DNA from: Deltaproteobacteria bacterium CG_4_8_14_3_um_filter_43_13
GTDB taxonomy: Bacteria > Desulfobacterota > UBA8473
DNA: 13,166 nt
Reading direction: 5' to 3'
NCBI GenBank assembly: GCA_002782605.1
Contig: PFIF01000086.1
Coordinates: 1 to 13,166, forward strand
A model generated the notes under the pieces. The model had not been told where the DNA came from. It searched no databases and worked only from the letters and a program-made list of their open reading frames with translations. Shown here one piece after another: positions 6,317 through 13,141 of the stretch (the stretch's first letter is position 1; the number at the start of each line of letters is the position of its first letter). A program made the position numbers and the translations under genes.

Positions 6317-6528
6317 TAATTAGTCCGTCCTGAAAAATGAAAAATTTCCTTTGGAGCGAACATGAGCAGGATTTTTGGGGTACCCATCTTGACAAAGCGA
6401 AAGATAAGCATTTTCAGGTGTTTGAGCCCAAAGGGCGAGTTCCTGAAAATGCCTGGAGCAAGTCCTAGATGGGTCAAAAAACCTGCTCCAGAGAGCGGAA
6501 AAGGGAATTTTTCAGGGCAAACTAATTA
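6317..6528. repeat. 212-bp nested palindrome inside the redox operon
   Basis: Three concentric inverted repeats share one axis. The outer arms are 6317-6338 against 6507-6528 (19 of 22 match). The middle arms are GAGCAGG...ACCCATCT (6364-6389) against its complement at 6467-6488, with four extra bases on the left. The inner arms are GCATTTTCAGG (6408-6418) against CCTGAAAATGC (6442-6452), perfect over 11 bp. At the tip GCCC and GGGC flank an AAA loop (6426-6436). No credible reading frame was seen. Either strand would fold into one long rod. It may be a palindromic repeat of the MITE/REP type or a structured untranslated RNA controlling the operon. Together with its flanks it fills the 289-nt gap between the HdrB-like and Fe-S genes. 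Confidence 0.82.
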
Positions 6529-6586
6529 AGAAACGTTTTAAGCAACCTTTTAATGAGGTCTTAATCCCAGAAAATGTGAGGTTGAA

Positions 6587-7354
6587 ATGAGTACAACGGA
6601 TATCACAAAAGGTGAAAGCAAAGAAACTACTTCAAGCAAAGAATTGGTTTCGATCTTTGTCATGGGAAAGAAATATGAGGTTCCGAAAAACCTGACTATT
6701 ATGAAGGCCATGGAATATGCCGGTTACAAGTACATCAGAGGATGCGGTTGTCGTGGCGGAATCTGTGGCGCTTGCGGTACCGTTTACCGAAAGCCAGGAG
6801 ACTACCATATCTATGTTGGACTGGCCTGCCAGACTGTTGTTGAAGATGGGATGTATCTGACCCAATTACCCTTCTTCCCGGCTAACAGAGCAACATACAA
6901 TCTGGAAGCCATAGGATCTGACCCTGAAGAAGTATATAAAAAATACCCTGAGCTATTCCGGTGTGTAGCGTGTAATGCTTGCACAAAGGTATGCCCTATG
7001 GACATCTCGGTCATGGACTATATCTCAGCAATCAAACAGGGAGATTTCGAGAAAGCTACAGAACTCTCCTTCGACTGCATCCAGTGCGGGCTCTGTACTG
7101 TGCGCTGCATGGGAGAGATGTCCCAATACCACATCGCTCAGATGGTACGAAGAGTCACCGGAAGCAAGATCAAGCCTAAAGCTTCCCATCTGAAAACTAT
7201 GGTGGATAACATCAAAACAGGAAGGTATACAAAGGCTATAACAGATCTGAAGAGTATGAGTGAAGCCCAGCTGCGAAAAGTATACCCGGAAAGGGAGATG
7301 GAACCAACAGAGGCACCTGAGGATTGGAAGCCGGCTGACACCACTTATCTGTAA
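6587..7354 (+). CDS. Fumarate reductase/TfrB-type iron-sulfur protein (2Fe-2S plus two 4Fe-4S)
   Basis: A 255-residue iron-sulfur subunit. The N-terminal plant-type 2Fe-2S domain has C53, C55, C60, C63 and C81. A double 4Fe-4S domain follows, with C126-x2-C129-x2-C132-x3-C136-P and C164-x2-C167-x2-C170-x3-C174. This is the layout of SdhB/FrdB, but with two canonical four-Cys motifs, as in the N-terminal half of TfrB (thiol:fumarate reductase). TfrB carries its HdrB-like part at the C-terminus, whereas here that part is encoded separately upstream. The protein would connect the FAD of the next gene product with the HdrBC pair. The start ATG has GAGGTTGA just upstream. The C-terminal 50 residues are acidic and Pro-rich without a motif. 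The neighbouring flavoprotein gene follows after 31 nt. Confidence 0.9.
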   Translation: MSTTDITKGESKETTSSKELVSIFVMGKKYEVPKNLTIMKAMEYAGYKYIRGCGCRGGICGACGTVYRKPGDYHIYVGLACQTVVEDGMYLTQLPFFPANRATYNLEAIGSDPEEVYKKYPELFRCVACNACTKVCPMDISVMDYISAIKQGDFEKATELSFDCIQCGLCTVRCMGEMSQYHIAQMVRRVTGSKIKPKASHLKTMVDNIKTGRYTKAITDLKSMSEAQLRKVYPEREMEPTEAPEDWKPADTTYL

Positions 7355-7385
7355 TAAATAAATTGGCTGATAGGAAGGTAGGAAT

Positions 7386-9056
7386 ATGCCATACCCACAA
7401 GAGTTAAAAGAATTGATCAAGGTAGTAGAGAAAACCAGACCAGAGAGAGTCGCCAGGAAAAAGAAGAATGAAGAGGTTCCCTTTCTTTCTTTGGAAGAAC
7501 GCAAGAAAATACTCGACTATCACCCCGATTTCAGAGAGGAAGGGCGGCGGGAGATTAAAGTCGGCCCCAGCAAGGGTTACCGAATAGCCCATGAGATGGT
7601 AGATATGCTTGAAGCAAAGAGCAGAGTTAACCCGGATCTAGTAGACCTCTCCCAAGTTGATTATGAAACCGACGTTCTCGTTATCGGAGGGGGTGGTGCA
7701 GGAACCTCAGCAGCCCTTCTTGCTCAAGAGCAGGGGGCAAAAGTAATCATAGCTACTAAACTCCGCCATGGGGATGCCAATACTATGATGGCTGAAGGGG
7801 GCATCCAGGCTGCAACTAAGGGATGGAAGGATTCGCCTTATTATCACTACCTGGATGTTATGGGGGGTGGCCACTTCAAAAATATACCTGACCTGGTTGA
7901 TACTCTTGTTACTGAAGCCCCTGATGTTATCCTGTGGTTGGAAAAGCTGGGGTGCAATTTTTCTAAGTTCCCAGACGGAACGTTAAAGACCCTCCATGGA
8001 GGTGGGACATGCAGAAAACGGATGCATTATGCCGCGGATATTACAGGGGCTGAGATCATGCGTACCATCCGTGATGAAGCACGTAACCGCTCTCAGGATA
8101 TCAAGGTAATCGAATTTTCTCCGGCAGTGGAGCTTATCCTTAACGAAAACGGGGAGTGCGCCGGGGCATTGCTTTACAATATGGAGACTGAGGAATACTT
8201 CATAGTAAAGGCCAAGGCTGTTATCATGGCGACCGGTGGCAGTGGACGGCTTCATATCCAGAATTTCATGACCACAAATCACTACGGAGCCACCGCTGAC
8301 GGCATCGTTATTGCTTACCGTGCAGGCGTGGGAATCTGTTTCCTCCATACAGTTCAATACCACCCAACGGGGGTAGTCTTCCCTGAACAGGCTGAGGGTA
8401 TCCTGATTACCGAAAAATTCCGCGGGTCTGGGGCAAATCTAATCAATATCGACGGACAGCAGTTCGTCAACGAGAGGGAGCCCCGGGATGTGGAATCAGC
8501 CGCCGTCATCAAAGAATGTGTTGAAAAAGGCAAGGGAATTCCAACTCCTACAGGCAAATTTGGGGTTTGGTTGGATTCTCCTATGGTCGATACCCTGTCT
8601 GGGGAAGGTACAGTGGAGAGAGAATTTCCCGGCAAGTTTATCCTTTACAAGCGATTCGGGATTGATATATCTAAAGAGCCTATGCTGATCTATCCAACCC
8701 TCCACTATCAGAATGGAGGATTGGAATATAAGAGCACGGGTGAAACAACACTGCCCGGGCTTTTTGTTGCCGGAGAGGTAGGAGGGGGCGTCCACGGACA
8801 AAATCGTTTGATGGGCAATTCTCTGCTGGACATCCTGGTATTCGGAAGGATCGCTGGTAAAAGTGCTGCTGATTATGCAAAATCAAGGTCAGATATGGGA
8901 ATACTTACCCTTGATCACGTCCGTGCCTATCACAAGGGGCTTGAAGATGCGGACATCGAGACAGATCGGGTGGCTCCAATGTTACTCCCCGATTATACTT
9001 TGCCCCACATAAAAGAGAGACAGCTTACCTCCTGCTATGTAGGAACATTGCGCTAA
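7386..9056 (+). CDS. Fumarate reductase / TfrA-type FAD flavoprotein
   Basis: A 556-residue flavoprotein of the fumarate reductase/succinate dehydrogenase family, about the length of archaeal TfrA. Residues 1-93 form a charged N-terminal extension before the Rossmann motif VIGGGGAG (99-106). Next are RHGDANTMMAEGGI (127-140, place of the FAD-linking His region), the FAD-site strand ATGGSGR (282-288), HPTG (326-329), REPRDVESAA (364-373, holding the presumed proton-shuttle Arg367), LHYQNGG (439-445, His440) and NRLMGNSLLD (473-482, Arg474). The substrate-binding His/Arg set of fumarate reductases is thus conserved. The C-terminal helical domain is short. No twin-arginine signal is visible, so it is cytoplasmic. 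It probably reduces fumarate or oxidises succinate, or acts on a related dicarboxylate or enoate, with the Fe-S and HdrBC proteins as electron partners. It is the last gene before a stem-loop. Confidence 0.91.
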   Translation: MPYPQELKELIKVVEKTRPERVARKKKNEEVPFLSLEERKKILDYHPDFREEGRREIKVGPSKGYRIAHEMVDMLEAKSRVNPDLVDLSQVDYETDVLVIGGGGAGTSAALLAQEQGAKVIIATKLRHGDANTMMAEGGIQAATKGWKDSPYYHYLDVMGGGHFKNIPDLVDTLVTEAPDVILWLEKLGCNFSKFPDGTLKTLHGGGTCRKRMHYAADITGAEIMRTIRDEARNRSQDIKVIEFSPAVELILNENGECAGALLYNMETEEYFIVKAKAVIMATGGSGRLHIQNFMTTNHYGATADGIVIAYRAGVGICFLHTVQYHPTGVVFPEQAEGILITEKFRGSGANLINIDGQQFVNEREPRDVESAAVIKECVEKGKGIPTPTGKFGVWLDSPMVDTLSGEGTVEREFPGKFILYKRFGIDISKEPMLIYPTLHYQNGGLEYKSTGETTLPGLFVAGEVGGGVHGQNRLMGNSLLDILVFGRIAGKSAADYAKSRSDMGILTLDHVRAYHKGLEDADIETDRVAPMLLPDYTLPHIKERQLTSCYVGTLR

Positions 9057-9068
9057 AAGAAATTCAGG

Positions 9069-9106
9069 GGTTGTTGCTCAAAGGATTTTTTGTTTGAGCA
9101 ACAACC
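9069..9106 (+). terminator. Stem-loop ending the redox operon
   Basis: A perfect 14-bp inverted repeat, GGTTGTTGCTCAAA (9069-9082) and TTTGAGCAACAACC (9093-9106), with a 10-base loop begins 12 nt after the flavoprotein stop. It lacks a clean T-run after the stem (AGTTCTTT follows), so it may be an imperfect terminator or a stabilising 3' hairpin. Confidence 0.55.
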
Positions 9107-9302
9107 AGTTCTTTAGTGGCTGCTCATCAAGCCCTGGCAATCTTCCTTTTCTTGTCCAATTCAAAGGCATCTTCCGGCATTATATCCTGTCTCAAACAGA
9201 GATACTCCTATCAATTATGTCAATAACACCCTTTAAAATACCATTTTACTTTTCCATATTACCGAAAACTCAGTTATTAATCAAAAGATTGTTAATTTAT
9301 AC
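9107..9302. other. Intergenic region, nothing recognised
   Basis: Together with its flanks this makes a gap of about 320 nt without a gene. The only open frame on the plus strand has no family signature and looks like chance. A very short minus-strand frame is also unconvincing. AT content rises toward the promoter at 9303. Confidence 0.5.
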
Positions 9303-9332
9303 TTGACAAATTTGTATCCTTGTTATTAATAT
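9303..9332 (+). promoter_or_regulatory. Sigma-70-type promoter for the PHP-domain gene
   Basis: A perfect -35 TTGACA (9303-9308) is followed by AT-rich -10 candidates, TATTAA (9324-9329, 15-nt spacer) or TAATAT (9327-9332, 18-nt spacer). The start of transcription would fall near 9337-9341, on or beside the first in-frame ATG at 9340. This argues for the downstream TTG start at 9376. Confidence 0.55.
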
Positions 9333-9364
9333 TCAGTTTATGAATGTCATTCAAACCTTCCGAC

Positions 9365-9372
9365 GAGGGGGG
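9365..9372 (+). promoter_or_regulatory. Ribosome-binding site deciding the PHP gene start
   Basis: GAGGGGGG ends 3 nt before TTG at 9376-9378, and the core GAGGGG ends 5 nt before it. The conserved metal-binding motif begins five residues later. The alternative ATG at 9340 has no such site. Confidence 0.5.
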
Positions 9373-9375
9373 ATA

Positions 9376-9918
9376 TTGAAACTCGATTTACACACTCACT
9401 GTATGGAAGCTACCGGTATGGTTGCCTATCCAAGCATAGATTTAGTGAGAAAGATTGTTAAGAGGGTTAATGACCGTGGGTTGGATGGGATAGCCATTAC
9501 CGAACACGATGATAAAGAGTATGGATTTCGGGTTAAAAAGATAGTAGATAAAAGCCTTGACAGTCAGATATTGATAATACCTGGGAGAGAAATAACTGTA
9601 AAGGAAATGGGATGGGCAGAAATGGTAGAGCTATTTCTGCCCAACGGTTCCACCTTTAGATTTTTACCACATCCAAGTTATCCTTACCCAGGGGACGATG
9701 GATTTGAGTATGATATGAATCTACTCCAGGGCATAGAGATAGGTAACGCCCTTCATGATCGCCAGATCAACAAGAAAAGGGTAAAAGAGATTTCCAAAAA
9801 ATACAATCTTATTTTGTTAAAGAATAGCGACGCCCATACCCTGGACGAGATAGGTTCATTCCACAACGAAATCTCGCTGGAAGAACTTTACTTATTTACA
9901 AAGTATTCCCTTGGATAA
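9376..9918 (+). CDS. PHP-domain metal-dependent phosphoesterase
   Basis: A 180-residue single-domain PHP protein (polymerase and histidinol phosphatase family), a metal-dependent hydrolase with a distorted TIM barrel. The metal-ligand motifs appear in order, numbered from TTG 9376: DLHTH with His6 and His8, TEHDD with Glu43-His44-Asp45, PGREIT with Glu72, LPHPSYP with His99, and NSDAHT with Asp152 and His154. Substrates in the family include phosphate mono- and diesters and nucleotides, and this one's substrate is unknown. An ATG at 9340 would add 12 residues but sits at the predicted transcription start. It is followed after 73 nt by the benzoyl-CoA-reductase-like operon in the same direction. 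Read-through is possible because no terminator is visible between them, but the functional link is unclear. Confidence 0.86.
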   Translation: MKLDLHTHCMEATGMVAYPSIDLVRKIVKRVNDRGLDGIAITEHDDKEYGFRVKKIVDKSLDSQILIIPGREITVKEMGWAEMVELFLPNGSTFRFLPHPSYPYPGDDGFEYDMNLLQGIEIGNALHDRQINKKRVKEISKKYNLILLKNSDAHTLDEIGSFHNEISLEELYLFTKYSLG

Positions 9919-9991
9919 ATTCATTTCAATGAGCTTTTTTATAAACCATTAACCAAATGCTGGTAGAATAGCCAGTCTTAGGAGGTGAAAC

Positions 9992-11248
9992 ATGGCAACA
10001 AAGGTAACTGCCCCAGGGAAGAAGAGTTTGCAGACTACATTGGAGATAGGCAAGGCCATTAGGGCTTATTATGGAGGAATAAAAGAAGCCCAGAAGGCAG
10101 GAAAACCCGTAATCTGGTCTTATGGGTTAGTGCCACGGGAGATATTTCACGCAGCAGATGCCCCGGTAATCTACCTAGAGCATCTTCCTCTCATGATAGG
10201 AGCCAAACAGCTATCTGGGCATTACATACAGATTGCTGAAGAGGAAGGATTTTCAAGAGATGTCTGTGCCTTCCACAGGTGTTTTCTCGGGTGTGCGGTA
10301 GCAAAGGAGAGGGACCCATATCTTGAGAAATTCTTTGCTCCGCCTAACCTTATAATAGCCAGTAATCTCCCGTGTATGTCTGAGTCTAAATCCTTCCTTT
10401 ACGCTGCTGATCACCATGATTGCCCTTATTATTTCCTCGATGCCCCTATAAACACATGGGGGAAAGATATCCCCGAATATGCCATCGAGTACTTTGCAGG
10501 CCAGTTAAAGGGGGCAATAGATTCCATGGAGGAACATGGTTTTAAGGTAGACATGGACAAACTCAAAGAGTCCATTAACCTTACTAAAAAGATGATGGGT
10601 TTATGGAACGAAATAGACAATTGCAGAAAAACGGTGCCTACACCCATGTCCACAGTCGATGGCATCACTGCCGCTTACCCACTTATTCAACTGCCAGGGA
10701 CAGAACTCGGGGTTACTCTATTTGAAAGGTTACTTGAAGAGCTGAAGGAGAGGGTTGAAAAAAAACAAGGCGTTATTGAGGATGAAAAGTTGAGACTCAT
10801 GTGGTTTGGAGTACCACCTTTCTATAATATGGGGCTCTTCAACTATGTGGAGAAATACGGCGCTGTTGTTGTAAAGAGTATGGTAGAGTACATAGCTGGT
10901 GGGGCATTTGATCCTTCTGTTATGGATCCAGAGAAACCCCTCGAGAGTCTTGCCTATAAGGCCCTTGTTGACATAGTAAATCCAACATATACAAATATGG
11001 TAGATTTCATTGTAAAGGCTGTCGAAGATTTTAAGATTGATGGACTTATAGGGGTTGTTAAGAGGAGCTGTGGGCTCTTGCCTGGATACATGAGATTGGC
11101 AAAAGATGCCGTATACAACGGGTCTGGCGTGCCCATGACCATCTTTGACCTGGATGGGTTGGACATAAGGGAGTATGACGATGTTACTTCAAAGGCCAAT
11201 CTTGATTCGTTTGTTGAATCTCTGTTAGCAAACAAAAGGAGGCAATAA
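9992..11248 (+). CDS. ATP-dependent benzoyl-CoA reductase-type large subunit (BcrB/BadE/BzdO/MbrO-like)
   Basis: A 418-residue member of the 2-hydroxyglutaryl-CoA dehydratase D-component / benzoyl-CoA reductase family, whose subunits bind [4Fe-4S] clusters and the CoA substrate. Family features are a WSYGLVPREIFHAA block (42-55), a CAFHRCFLGC cluster (Cys92, 97, 101), NLPCMSES (Cys128), HDCPYYFLD (Cys144) and KRSCGLLPG (Cys360) near the C-terminus. Length fits the larger of the two class I benzoyl-CoA reductase substrate subunits. The start has an ideal GGAGGTG (9981-9987). The gene opens a tight operon, and the partner subunit starts directly at its stop codon. Two distinct ATPase genes downstream argue for dearomatising reduction of an aryl-CoA rather than 2-hydroxyacyl-CoA dehydration, though sequence alone cannot exclude the latter. 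No clear promoter was seen in the 73-nt gap upstream. Confidence 0.87.
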   Translation: MATKVTAPGKKSLQTTLEIGKAIRAYYGGIKEAQKAGKPVIWSYGLVPREIFHAADAPVIYLEHLPLMIGAKQLSGHYIQIAEEEGFSRDVCAFHRCFLGCAVAKERDPYLEKFFAPPNLIIASNLPCMSESKSFLYAADHHDCPYYFLDAPINTWGKDIPEYAIEYFAGQLKGAIDSMEEHGFKVDMDKLKESINLTKKMMGLWNEIDNCRKTVPTPMSTVDGITAAYPLIQLPGTELGVTLFERLLEELKERVEKKQGVIEDEKLRLMWFGVPPFYNMGLFNYVEKYGAVVVKSMVEYIAGGAFDPSVMDPEKPLESLAYKALVDIVNPTYTNMVDFIVKAVEDFKIDGLIGVVKRSCGLLPGYMRLAKDAVYNGSGVPMTIFDLDGLDIREYDDVTSKANLDSFVESLLANKRRQ

Positions 11249-12355
11249 ATGGGAACTCTAGAGACAATGAAAGACATCTTCAATAACCCTAATAAGATAA
11301 TCGAAGAGTGGAAAAAAGACGGAAAGAAGGTGGTCGGGCATAGATGCATGTATGTTCCCGAAGAGATAATCCATGCAGCCGGCATGTTGCCCTATCCTAC
11401 CTTTGGTACCCCCGAACCTATTAAAAAGGCCGATTCCTACTTCCAACCGTGTGCCTGTGAATTCGTAAGGAACCTATTTGATCTTGCCCTGGATAAAAAA
11501 TTCGGGTTTTTGGACAGCATGGTGTTATGTAACACGTGTGATGCGGTACGACATCTCTACAACATGTGGGACACCTATGTAGATTCAGTGCCCTGTTATA
11601 TGGTCAATAACCCTCAAAAGATGTACGATGAATCGGGGTTTAAATTCTATCGTATGGAACTGGAGAAATTTAAAAAACTCATGGAAGACCTGAGCGGGAA
11701 CAAGATAACGGATGAATCCTTAAAAAAATCCATAGAGCTTTATGATGAAACAAGGAGATTACTCAAGGAACTGAATGACTTGAGGAAGAGGGACATCCCT
11801 GCTATTTCAGGGTCTGAATTCCTGAGAACATCAATGGCCTCCATGTTAATGCCCAAAGAAAATGCCAACCCCTTATTGAGAAAGCTTATTGACGAGGTAA
11901 AAAACAGAGAGATCAAAAACGCAGATGGTCCAAGGATTTTGCTTACAGGAAGTATCATAGACAACCCTACCCTCATCGAACTGGTGGAAGATATGGGCGG
12001 TGTAGTGGTTGTTGATGATCTCTGCACCTCTGCCAAATACTTCTGGTATACAACAAAGCCAAATAATGATCCCATGGATGCCATTGTCAGGTTTAATCTG
12101 GAGAGAACCCTTTGTGCTTGTGCGCATCCGTCAGAGGACAGGTATGACTATCTTCAAGGACTTATAAGGGAGTTTAACATTGATGGTATTATCTATTTCA
12201 ACATAAAATACTGTCATCCTTTTGTGTATGAATCGGCAATTTTCAGGAAGAAACTGGAGGAAGAAGTTCCCACCTTAACACTGGAGGTAGACCACAGTCT
12301 TTCAGGTCTGGGACAATTGAAAACCAGAGTCCAGGCTTTTATAGAAATGCTATAA
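11249..12355 (+). CDS. ATP-dependent benzoyl-CoA reductase-type small catalytic subunit (BcrC/BadD/BzdN/MbrN-like)
   Basis: A 368-residue partner of the preceding subunit in the same Fe-S family. Key motifs are VPEEIIHAAGMLPYP (36-50), the CACEFVRNLFDLAL block (Cys68, Cys70), the family-typical CNTCDAVRHLYNMW (Cys94, Cys97), DDLCTS (Cys259), CACAHP (Cys289, Cys291) and KYCHPFVYE (Cys322). In family members several of these cysteines hold the active-site [4Fe-4S] cluster. The ATG follows the upstream stop with no gap, and AAGGAGG lies inside the upstream coding end, so translation is coupled. The ATPase gene follows after 11 nt. The two subunits are different enough to be a heterodimer. The substrate (benzoyl-CoA, methylbenzoyl-CoA or other aryl-CoA) is not readable from sequence. 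Confidence 0.87.
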   Translation: MGTLETMKDIFNNPNKIIEEWKKDGKKVVGHRCMYVPEEIIHAAGMLPYPTFGTPEPIKKADSYFQPCACEFVRNLFDLALDKKFGFLDSMVLCNTCDAVRHLYNMWDTYVDSVPCYMVNNPQKMYDESGFKFYRMELEKFKKLMEDLSGNKITDESLKKSIELYDETRRLLKELNDLRKRDIPAISGSEFLRTSMASMLMPKENANPLLRKLIDEVKNREIKNADGPRILLTGSIIDNPTLIELVEDMGGVVVVDDLCTSAKYFWYTTKPNNDPMDAIVRFNLERTLCACAHPSEDRYDYLQGLIREFNIDGIIYFNIKYCHPFVYESAIFRKKLEEEVPTLTLEVDHSLSGLGQLKTRVQAFIEML

Positions 12356-12366
12356 AGGAGTGAGAT

Positions 12367-13140
12367 ATGCTAACAGCAGGAATAGATGCAGGATCTTTAT
12401 CGACTAAAGTGGTAATTTTGAATCAAGATAAAATCATGGCATATGAGGTATTGTCTACTGGTATTGATATCGGAGCGGCTGCTAAAAGGGCTATGGATAA
12501 TGTTTTAGAGAAGGCCGGCATATCCCTTCAGGATGTGGAGTCCATCGGAAGTACTGGCGTTGGGAAGAAAAAGGTTCCCTATAAATCAGTACAGGGAACA
12601 GAGGTGGTGTGTGACACCAAAGGGGCTCTTTACTTTTACCCAAAATCGAATGGGGCAATAGATATTGGTGGAGAAAACTGTAGGGCTATAAAGTTTGATG
12701 CGGAAGGAAATATCGTTGATTTCGCATTGAATGACAAGTGTGCCTCCGGCACAGGCATCTTTTTGGACGCAATGGCCAAAGCATTGCGGGTAAAACCCGA
12801 AGAGATGGGGAAACTCTCCCTTCAATCAACGGAAGATATTGAAGTTACCTCTATGTGTTCAGTTTTTGCTGAATCTGAAGTTGTATCGATGATTCACAGG
12901 AAAGTACCAAAGAACAATATATTAAGAGGGATCCACAAATCTATAGCTTCAAGGGTTGTTGGTCTGGCAAACAGGATTCTTTTGGAAGGTAATGTCGTTA
13001 TCATAGGCGGGATAGCCAAAAACATAGGTCTTGTCACAACTTTGAATGAATTAATGAATTCAGAACTCATTGTGCCAGAAAAACCAGAGGTTGTTGGTGC
13101 ATTAGGCGCTGCTCTGTTGGCCAGAGAAAGGAAGGAGTAA
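12367..13140 (+). CDS. Benzoyl-CoA reductase/dehydratase activator ATPase (BcrD/BadG/BzdQ/MbrQ-like)
   Basis: A 257-residue ASKHA-fold (BadF/BadG/BcrA/BcrD) ATPase. These proteins use ATP hydrolysis to push an electron from a [4Fe-4S] cluster held at the ATPase dimer interface into the catalytic subunits. Visible motifs are phosphate-1 GIDAGSLSTK (5-14), DIGGENC (99-105), the family hallmark NDKCASGTGIFLD (122-134) with cluster ligand Cys125, TSMCSVFAESEV (161-172) with the second ligand Cys164, and GGIAKN (214-219). The compact length, without an N-terminal extension, is like BcrD/BzdQ. AAGGAG precedes the ATG by 9 nt. Another ATPase starts 1 nt after its stop, so the cluster-bridging pair is likely a heterodimer. 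Confidence 0.9.
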   Translation: MLTAGIDAGSLSTKVVILNQDKIMAYEVLSTGIDIGAAAKRAMDNVLEKAGISLQDVESIGSTGVGKKKVPYKSVQGTEVVCDTKGALYFYPKSNGAIDIGGENCRAIKFDAEGNIVDFALNDKCASGTGIFLDAMAKALRVKPEEMGKLSLQSTEDIEVTSMCSVFAESEVVSMIHRKVPKNNILRGIHKSIASRVVGLANRILLEGNVVIIGGIAKNIGLVTTLNELMNSELIVPEKPEVVGALGAALLARERKE

Positions 13141-13141
13141 A

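Noticed and set aside
9115..9235. A short minus-strand frame with a charged peptide ending DKKRKIARA, possibly a gene remnant
   Set aside because: It has fewer than 30 codons, no recognisable homologue and no start context. A decayed gene fragment cannot be shown without a database search.
9094..9306. A 70-codon open frame on the plus strand after the flavoprotein
   Set aside because: It begins inside the stem-loop, has no ribosome-binding site or family signature, and has a composition typical of AT-rich chance frames.
9962..9978. CTGGTAGAATAGCCAG-like inverted repeat before the reductase operon, considered as a sigma-54 -24/-12 site or operator
   Set aside because: The GG to GC spacing is wrong for sigma-54 and the palindrome is short and imperfect.
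9992..12355. Interpretation as phenyllactyl- or 2-hydroxyglutaryl-CoA dehydratase (FldBC/HgdAB)
   Set aside because: The family is shared, but two consecutive ATPase genes instead of one activator favour benzoyl-CoA reductase. Kept as an alternative with lower weight.
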